From NCBI RefSeq assembly GCF_025938155.1, contig NZ_JAPCZG010000003.1, forward strand, positions 248,001 through 312,000: a stretch of DNA of 64,000 nucleotides, in the 5' to 3' direction. The stretch comes from Novosphingobium sp. KCTC 2891 (lineage in GTDB: Bacteria; Pseudomonadota; Alphaproteobacteria; Sphingomonadales; Sphingomonadaceae). This document shows positions 59,010-64,000 of this stretch, in pieces. The notes beneath the pieces are model-generated. The model searched no databases, was not told the origin of the DNA, and was given only the letters and a program-made list of their open reading frames with translations. The translations under genes and the position numbers were made by a program. Positions within the stretch are counted from its first letter, which is position 1. Each line of letters starts with the position of its first letter.

Positions 59010-59945
59010 ATGTTCGAGACTCTCACGATCCCCCTCATGTGCGCGCCGATGAGCATTGCCTCCTCGGTCGATCTCGCCACCGCCTGCAGCCGCGCCGGCA
59101 TCGTCGCCGGCTGGCAGGGCGGCACCTACACCCAGATGGAGGAGTTCGAGCGCTATCTCGAAGCCCTGTCCACCGAAGCGGGCAGGGGGCCGCCCATCGT
59201 CAACCTGCCGGCGAGGATCGCCACGGAGCCGACCGGCCCGGCCAAGCTGGCCCTGCTCGAAAAGCACCGCGTGCCACTGGTGCTGTCGAGCCTTGGCGAT
59301 CCCTCGCTGCTGGTGGAGCGGGTCCATGGCTGGGGCGGGCGCGTGATTCAGGACGTGACGACCATGCGCCACGCGGAAAAGGCCATTGCCGCAGGCGTCG
59401 ACGGGCTGATGGTGACCTGCGCCGGGGCGGGCGGGCATACCGGATTTCTCACCCCGCTGGCTTTCGTGCCTGCCGTGCGCCGGATCTGGGACGGGCTGCT
59501 GGTGGTGGCGGGCGGCATCGCCGAGGCTGCGGGCATGGCCGGCGCGCTGGCGCTGGGCGGGGATATCGCCTGCATGGGCACGCGCTTCATCGCCACGCCG
59601 GAAAGCGGCGTGGTCGAAGGGCACCGGGGCCATATCGCACGGGCGGGTATCGACCGCATCGTGGTGTCGGCCGCGATCAACGGCGTTCCCGCCAACTGGA
59701 TCAGGGATTCGCTGGCCGAGGCGGGGCTGGACGAACTCGCCATCGCCGGGGGCAAGGCCAGCCTGCCGGAAGGCGTCGTCGGCTGGCGCGACACCTTCAG
59801 TGCGGGCCAGAGCGTGGGCCTGATCGACCGGACCGAGCCTGTGGCCGACCTGGTCGCGCGTTTCACTGCGGAGTTCGCCGCGCATGTGCCGGACGCGCGC
59901 TGGCGCGCCCGGCTGGCGGCGATCGAGCAGGGCTGGACCGCCTGA
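59010..59945 (+). CDS. Nitronate monooxygenase/2-nitropropane dioxygenase-like FMN protein
   Basis: This 311-residue TIM-barrel flavoprotein begins IPLMCAPMSIASSVDLATAC, with GADGLMVTCAGAGGHTG-type sequence near 128-145 (AGVDGLMVTCAGAGGHTG) for FMN and the active-site His, then VVAGGIAEAAGMAGALALGGD and MGTRFIATPES. Family members oxidise nitronates or act as enoyl reductases. In catabolic clusters the true substrate is often unknown. No good Shine-Dalgarno precedes ATG 59010. Confidence 0.88.
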   Translation: MFETLTIPLMCAPMSIASSVDLATACSRAGIVAGWQGGTYTQMEEFERYLEALSTEAGRGPPIVNLPARIATEPTGPAKLALLEKHRVPLVLSSLGDPSLLVERVHGWGGRVIQDVTTMRHAEKAIAAGVDGLMVTCAGAGGHTGFLTPLAFVPAVRRIWDGLLVVAGGIAEAAGMAGALALGGDIACMGTRFIATPESGVVEGHRGHIARAGIDRIVVSAAINGVPANWIRDSLAEAGLDELAIAGGKASLPEGVVGWRDTFSAGQSVGLIDRTEPVADLVARFTAEFAAHVPDARWRARLAAIEQGWTA

Positions 59946-59952
59946 GGTGGCG

Positions 59953-61002
59953 TCAGGCCGGGGGCAGCGTCGCCATGTCGATGACGAAGCGGTACTTCAC
60001 GTCTGCGCGCTCCATTCGCTCGAACGCATGATTGATCTCGTCCATGCGGATCACTTCGATTTCGGGCAGAACATCGTGGGCCGCGCAGAAATCGAGCATT
60101 TCCTGCGTTTCCGGGATGCCGGCGACGCCCGATCCGGTCACTGCGCGCCGGCCGCCCAGCAGCAGGCCGGTATGCAACTCGGGCATCATGTCGATCATGC
60201 CGACGATGCACAGCGTGCCGTTGCGGTCCAGCAGGTACAGGTAGGGGGCGACGTCATGCCGCACGGGCACGGTGTCGAGCACGAAGTCGAAGCTGCGGCT
60301 GGCGGCGCGCATCGCGGCCTTGTCGCTCGACAGCAGCACCGCGTCGGCACCCAGCTTCTGCGCATCGGCTACCTTGCCGGGCGATCCGGTGATCATGGTC
60401 ACGTGCGCGCCCAGCGCCTTGGCGAACTTGACGCCGAGATGGCCCAGCCCGCCCAGCCCGATCACCGCGACGCGCGTGCCGGGGCCGACCTTGAAGTGGC
60501 GCAGCGGCGACCACGTCGTGGCACCGGCGCAGAGCAGCGGTGCGGCGGCGGCCATGTCCAGCCCGTCCGGGACGCGCAGGACATAGGGTTCCGCGACGAC
60601 GATCGCTGCCGAATAGCCGCCCTGGGTCGGGCTGCCGTCGATCCGGTCCTTGCCGTTGTAGGTGCCGGTGTTGCCGACACTGCAATACTGCTCGTCGCCG
60701 TGCGTGCAGGCATCGCAGTGGCGGCACGAATCGATCACGGTGCCCACTGCCACGCGGTCGCCCGGCGCGAATTTGGTCACGCCAGCGCCCACCGCCTGCA
60801 CGACGCCGGTGATCTCGTGCCCAGGCACCACGGGGTAGTTCGTGCGGCCCCAGTCGTTGCGTGCGGTGTGCAGGTCCGAATGGCACACCCCGCAATGCGT
60901 GATCGCGATGGCGACGTCCTCGTCGCGCAGCGCACGGCGTTCGATGGTCAGCGGGGCGATCCCCGAATCCGGCGCGGTCGCACCCCAGGCAGCAGTCGGC
61001 AT
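59953..61002 (-). CDS. Zinc alcohol dehydrogenase (YahK/CAD-like)
   Basis: This protein of 349 residues has catalytic zinc ligands Cys37 (HCGVCHSDLH) and His62/Glu63 (PGHEITG) and a complete structural zinc lobe with cysteines 93, 96, 99 and 107 (SCRHCDAC...YC). VIGLGGLGHLGVKFA is the NADP Rossmann loop. It belongs to the cinnamyl-alcohol dehydrogenase branch, which reduces aldehydes with NADPH. It is convergent with the nitronate monooxygenase, 7 bases apart. Confidence 0.92.
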   Translation of the reverse strand: MPTAAWGATAPDSGIAPLTIERRALRDEDVAIAITHCGVCHSDLHTARNDWGRTNYPVVPGHEITGVVQAVGAGVTKFAPGDRVAVGTVIDSCRHCDACTHGDEQYCSVGNTGTYNGKDRIDGSPTQGGYSAAIVVAEPYVLRVPDGLDMAAAAPLLCAGATTWSPLRHFKVGPGTRVAVIGLGGLGHLGVKFAKALGAHVTMITGSPGKVADAQKLGADAVLLSSDKAAMRAASRSFDFVLDTVPVRHDVAPYLYLLDRNGTLCIVGMIDMMPELHTGLLLGGRRAVTGSGVAGIPETQEMLDFCAAHDVLPEIEVIRMDEINHAFERMERADVKYRFVIDMATLPPA

Positions 61003-61136
61003 CGTCTTTCTCCCGAAGGACGCGCTGCATCGGCGCGCCGCTTGTCTGTCAAACTTATAACGCATTTCGGTTTTGACCATCCCCAACGATGGCTTGCCGC
61101 AATTCCGCAGGATCAATCACAGGAGAGGAAAAGAGC

Positions 61137-61928
61137 ATGAAGATCGACAATACCATTGCCGCGGTGGTCACCGGCGGTTCTTCGGGGTTGGGGCGCGCCA
61201 GCGCCGAGGCACTCGCCGCAGCCGGCGCGAAAGTGACCATTTTCGACATCAACGAGGAATGGGGCCAGAAGGTCGCCGCCGAGATCGGCGCGCTGTTCGT
61301 GAAGGTCGACATCACCAGCGAGGAATCGGTGATCGCCGGGTTCGAGGCGGCGCGCGCGGCGCATGGCCAGGAACGCGTGCTGGTGCATTGCGCGGCGACG
61401 ATGAAGGGCGGCAAGACGCTGGCGTGGGATCGCGAGAAGGGAGCCTACAAGCGCTTCTCGACCGACGATTACACCTATTCCGCGCATGGCGTGCTGATCG
61501 CCAGCTATCGCCTCGCCTCGCTGTCGGCGCTGGGCATGGCCGGCCTTGAGCCGCTGGAGGACGGCGAACGCGGCGTCATCACGCTGACCGCTTCGGTCGC
61601 CGCGCAGGACGCGCAGATCGGCCAGATCGCCTATGGTTCGCTGAAGGCGGGCGTGAACGGGCTGGTCTTGCCGATGGCGCGCGACCTGATGGACCTGGGC
61701 ATCCGCGTCAATTCGATCATGCCGGGCATCTTCGCCACTCCGCCGATGCTGGCGGTGAAGGACCGCGCGCCGGCGATCTTCGAAGGGCTGGAACGCTCGG
61801 TGCCGTTCCCGAAGCGCCTCGGCAAGCCCGCAGAGTTCGGCAGCCTCGTGCTGGAACTGGTGCGCAACGGCTATTTCAATGGCCAGAACCTGCGCCTCGA
61901 CGGCGCGATCCGGATGCCGCCGAAGTAA
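61137..61928 (+). CDS. SDR, 3-hydroxyacyl-CoA dehydrogenase type 2-like
   Basis: This 263-residue SDR has TGGSSGLG at 12-19, Ser153, and Y166/K170 (YGSLK). The insertion around 95-120 (LAWDREKGAYKRFSTDDY) and the LDGAIRMPPK end fit the HSD10-type group. GGAGAGG lies before ATG 61137. It would catalyse the NAD-dependent hydroxyacyl-CoA step. A strong terminator follows immediately. Confidence 0.87.
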   Translation: MKIDNTIAAVVTGGSSGLGRASAEALAAAGAKVTIFDINEEWGQKVAAEIGALFVKVDITSEESVIAGFEAARAAHGQERVLVHCAATMKGGKTLAWDREKGAYKRFSTDDYTYSAHGVLIASYRLASLSALGMAGLEPLEDGERGVITLTASVAAQDAQIGQIAYGSLKAGVNGLVLPMARDLMDLGIRVNSIMPGIFATPPMLAVKDRAPAIFEGLERSVPFPKRLGKPAEFGSLVLELVRNGYFNGQNLRLDGAIRMPPK

Positions 61929-61934
61929 GTGAGG

Positions 61935-61963
61935 GGGGCGGCCGCACGGGCCGCCCCTTTTTT
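61935..61963. terminator. Rho-independent terminator
   Basis: GGGGCGGCC (61935-61943) and GGCCGCCCC (61949-61957) form a 9-bp stem with a 5-base loop, followed by six T. It lies between the convergent SDR and AtuA-like genes. Confidence 0.85.
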
Positions 61964-61964
61964 C

Positions 61965-63755
61965 TCAGGCCACCATGTGCGCCGGCACCTTCACCGGCAT
62001 GTCGAGCAATTGCTGTGCCTTGCCCTTGGCGAGCGGATCGAGCCGCAGCGACGCGAATTGCCCGCCGCCCAGCGCATCAAGGAAGTGCAGGTTGACCGCG
62101 TTCAGCCCCGGCAGGTCATAGCGCAGCACCGCCGGGTGCGCGCCGCCCTCGAACTCGTGCGCGAACCAGCTCAGCATCGCCTCGGGCGAAAGCGCCGCGC
62201 GGATCCACGGCAGCGCCTCCGGCTTGCGCGCGATCACGCCGATGTTGAAGGCATCGCCCTTGTCGCCGCTTCGGCCCCACGCCACCGAAACCAGCGGCAC
62301 TTCGACCAGTTCGCCGTCCGCGACCGGCTCTGCAGGCGCGGCGGGGCGCACGATTGCGGCGGGATCGAACACCTTGGCCGGGACCGGCTCGGTGATGGTT
62401 TCCACCTTGCTGCCCAGCGTGATCGTGGCCGGCACCTGATCGCGCGGAATGGCGACCGAGAACACGCGGCTGACCGAAGTGACCTGCGCCCGCGCGCCGA
62501 ACCAGCCTGCGGTGCCAACCGACATCGAGGTGGTCGGGCTGTCGAACTCGCGCAGGAACGGCTTGAACGCATCGGCATCGTCGTGCTCGGCTGCCAGCTT
62601 GTAGACCACTTCGCGCGTGTCCATGCCGCGGGCGTGCGCGCCGTAGCTCGATTCCGCGCCGATCAGTTCGATGCGCGAAGTGCGATAGGGCCCCATGTTG
62701 CGGTCGCGCAGCATCCGGTTGCAGCGCGCCAGCACGGCCTCGGCCTGGCGCTGCGCCTTCTTTGCGGCGTCGCGCCCCACGATGGTCATGAAGCCCATGC
62801 AGCGGAAGCCGTCCTCCCACGTGACGCAGACCTTGTACTTGCCGGTGGGCGCGCGGCCGATCGATCCGGTCACGCGCACGCGGTTTTCGCCGACCTGCTC
62901 CAGCTGGACCTCCGTGAAATCGCAGGCCACGTCGGGCAGCAGGTAGGCCTGCGGGTCGCCCACTTCGTAGAGGATCTGCTCGGCCACCACAGCCTTGTTG
63001 ACGAGGCCGCCGCTGCCTTCGGGCTTGGTGACCACGAAGCTGCCGTCGGCCTGGCACTCGACGATCGGATAGCCGATGTTTTCCCAGTCCGGCACCGCTT
63101 CCCAGTCGGTGAACAGCCCGCCCGATCCTTGCGCGCCGCATTCGATCACATGGCCCGCGAGCGAGGCTTGGCTGAGCTTGTCGTAATCCTCGGCCTTCCA
63201 GCCGAATTCGTGGATGCAGATGCCCAGCGTGAGCGCCGAATCGACGCAGCGGCCGGTGATGACCATGTCCGCGCCCATCGCCAGCGCATGCGCGATCGGG
63301 CCGCCGCCGAGGTAGGCATTGGCGGTGACGATCTTGTCACGTGGGGGGAAGGGGGCGTGGGTGAACATCTCGGTCTGGTCCGCGATTTCGTCCAGTCGGC
63401 CAAGGAGGTCATCGCCTTCGACATAGGCGATCCTGAAATCGTAGCCGGCTTCCGCAGCGATCGCCTGCATCCGTTCAACGCAGGCCTTGGGGTTCACGCC
63501 GCCCGCGTTGGTGACGATCTTCGTGCCCGTAGCCTTGAGCGCAGCGAGATTGTCCTTCCACACCCATTCGGTGAAGTCGGCCGCATAGCCGAGGTCGGCG
63601 CGGTGGCGCTTCATGCTGCCCAGCGCCGACATCGTCGCTTCGGCCAGGTAATCGAGAATCAGGTAGTCCACGCCGGCGTTGATCAGCTGCGTCGGCGCGA
63701 CGCTCGAATCCCCGTAAAAGGCGCAGGCGCCGCCGATCCGCACAGTCTTGGCCAC
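61965..63755 (-). CDS. AtuA family protein (acyclic terpene utilization-like)
   Basis: This protein of 596 residues starts VRIGGACAFYGDSSVAPTQL and matches the DUF1446/AtuA pattern (TNAGGVNPKA, VITGRCVDSALTLG, GSGGLVNKAVVAEQ). The C-terminal AtuA-like ferredoxin-fold part (from about 485) includes VAWGRSGDKGDAFNIG. In Pseudomonas atuA belongs to citronellol/geranylate breakdown, but homologues occur in many CoA-ester pathways. GTG 63755 was chosen because GAGAGG lies 6 bases upstream; ATG 63770 is an alternative. Two matching operator-like sites lie upstream. Confidence 0.87.
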   Translation of the reverse strand: MAKTVRIGGACAFYGDSSVAPTQLINAGVDYLILDYLAEATMSALGSMKRHRADLGYAADFTEWVWKDNLAALKATGTKIVTNAGGVNPKACVERMQAIAAEAGYDFRIAYVEGDDLLGRLDEIADQTEMFTHAPFPPRDKIVTANAYLGGGPIAHALAMGADMVITGRCVDSALTLGICIHEFGWKAEDYDKLSQASLAGHVIECGAQGSGGLFTDWEAVPDWENIGYPIVECQADGSFVVTKPEGSGGLVNKAVVAEQILYEVGDPQAYLLPDVACDFTEVQLEQVGENRVRVTGSIGRAPTGKYKVCVTWEDGFRCMGFMTIVGRDAAKKAQRQAEAVLARCNRMLRDRNMGPYRTSRIELIGAESSYGAHARGMDTREVVYKLAAEHDDADAFKPFLREFDSPTTSMSVGTAGWFGARAQVTSVSRVFSVAIPRDQVPATITLGSKVETITEPVPAKVFDPAAIVRPAAPAEPVADGELVEVPLVSVAWGRSGDKGDAFNIGVIARKPEALPWIRAALSPEAMLSWFAHEFEGGAHPAVLRYDLPGLNAVNLHFLDALGGGQFASLRLDPLAKGKAQQLLDMPVKVPAHMVA

Positions 63756-63776
63756 AGGCAATCCTCTCATTCGTTG

Positions 63777-63794
63777 TTTAACTGGAGAATTAAC
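63777..63794. promoter_or_regulatory. Operator-like palindrome TTTAAC-N6-ATTAAC
   Basis: TTTAAC-TGGAGA-ATTAAC lies 22 bases upstream of the AtuA-like start. It has the same half-sites and spacer as the sites at 18429-18446 and 63868-63885. Confidence 0.55.
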
Positions 63795-63867
63795 GCACTG
63801 GCCGGTGCTGGCAACCCGCTTGTGCACCTTCATTTCCCGGCTTGCCTTGGGCCTCCATCCGGTCCAG

Positions 63868-63885
63868 TTTAATGGGGCGATTAAA
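63868..63885. promoter_or_regulatory. Operator-like palindrome TTTAAT-N6-ATTAAA
   Basis: TTTAAT-GGGGCG-ATTAAA has perfectly inverted half-sites. It lies 63 bases upstream of the acyl-CoA dehydrogenase start, in the divergent region shared with the AtuA-like gene. Confidence 0.6.
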
Positions 63886-63948
63886 TAATCGACGGCGCCG
63901 CCGGCAAGGCAGGCGTAAGGCAAGGCACTGGGACAGGAAAACGCAGGG

Positions 63949-64000
63949 ATGTCGATCCTTTACGATGAAGGGCAGGAAGCGATCGCGACCGAATCGCGCC
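63949..64000 (+). CDS. Start of an acyl-CoA dehydrogenase (partial)
   Basis: ATG 63949 opens MSILYDEGQEAIATESR and runs off the window. This opening is typical of sphingomonad acyl-CoA dehydrogenases of CoA-ester catabolic clusters, but only 17 residues are visible. It is divergent from the AtuA-like gene across the two palindromes. Confidence 0.6.
   Translation, partial: MSILYDEGQEAIATESR

Noticed and set aside
61929-63872. Plus-strand open frame opposite the AtuA-like gene
   Set aside because: It starts inside the terminator region and shows the usual antisense composition.

Overview
The window is a GC-rich chromosomal segment that looks like a Sphingomonadales alphaproteobacterium, probably close to Novosphingobium. 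That placement is an inference from gene content (CoA-ester catabolic clusters, TetR-controlled SDR and thiolase operons, a sphingomonad-style exopolysaccharide region) and base composition. No rRNA or marker gene confirms it. Genes are packed tightly, often with 1-4 base stop/start overlaps, and there is one certain tRNA.

Layout. (1) 1-10.1 kb: a class I glutamine amidotransferase, a PLP aminotransferase, an exported S9 peptidase and a + strand group of two SDRs, a TetR regulator, a cupin, a zinc alcohol dehydrogenase and a TPP-dependent enzyme. (2) 10.2-18.4 kb: a seven-gene, translationally coupled minus-strand operon (Old Yellow Enzyme-like reductase, SDR, DUF35 partner, thiolase, SDR, acyl-CoA ligase, FAD monooxygenase), divergent from its likely TetR regulator across two overlapping palindromes. 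(3) 19.3-21.7 kb: a small zinc-ribbon-like protein, an FkbM methyltransferase and an acyltransferase.

(4) 21.7-28.9 kb: a compact integrated island in the 3' end of tRNA-Gln(TTG). It is bounded by 18-bp direct repeats and has paired copies of a 10-bp motif just inside each end. It carries a tyrosine integrase, a frameshifted Bro-N/AntA antirepressor, several small phage-like genes, a serine recombinase and an Abi_C abortive-infection-type gene. It looks like a small phage satellite or defence island without visible structural genes.

(5) 29.1-35.8 kb: YghU-like GST, topoisomerase IB, phosphoglycolate phosphatase, and glmU and glmS with a VapBC-like toxin-antitoxin pair between them. GlmU and GlmS supply UDP-GlcNAc precursors for the next region. 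(6) 36.2-58.1 kb: a large exopolysaccharide region with a priming sugar transferase, methyltransferase, deacetylase, ABC exporter pair, many glycosyltransferases, Wza-like lipoprotein, outer-membrane barrel, Wzc-like tyrosine kinase, Wzy-like polymerase, acyltransferase and an unusual flippase-glycosyltransferase fusion. (7) 58.1-64 kb: a second CoA-ester catabolic region (thioesterase, nitronate monooxygenase, alcohol dehydrogenase, SDR, AtuA-like protein, start of an acyl-CoA dehydrogenase). Its control regions contain a palindrome (TTRAT-N6-ATTRA) also present at the promoter of the 10-18 kb operon, which suggests a shared regulon.

The most unusual items are the flippase-GT2 fusion with an exact 27-residue internal duplication, the island with its paired terminal repeats and its Abi gene abutted by a perfect hairpin, vapBC lodged between glmU and glmS, and the OYE-type reductase that has lost its iron-sulfur cysteines.
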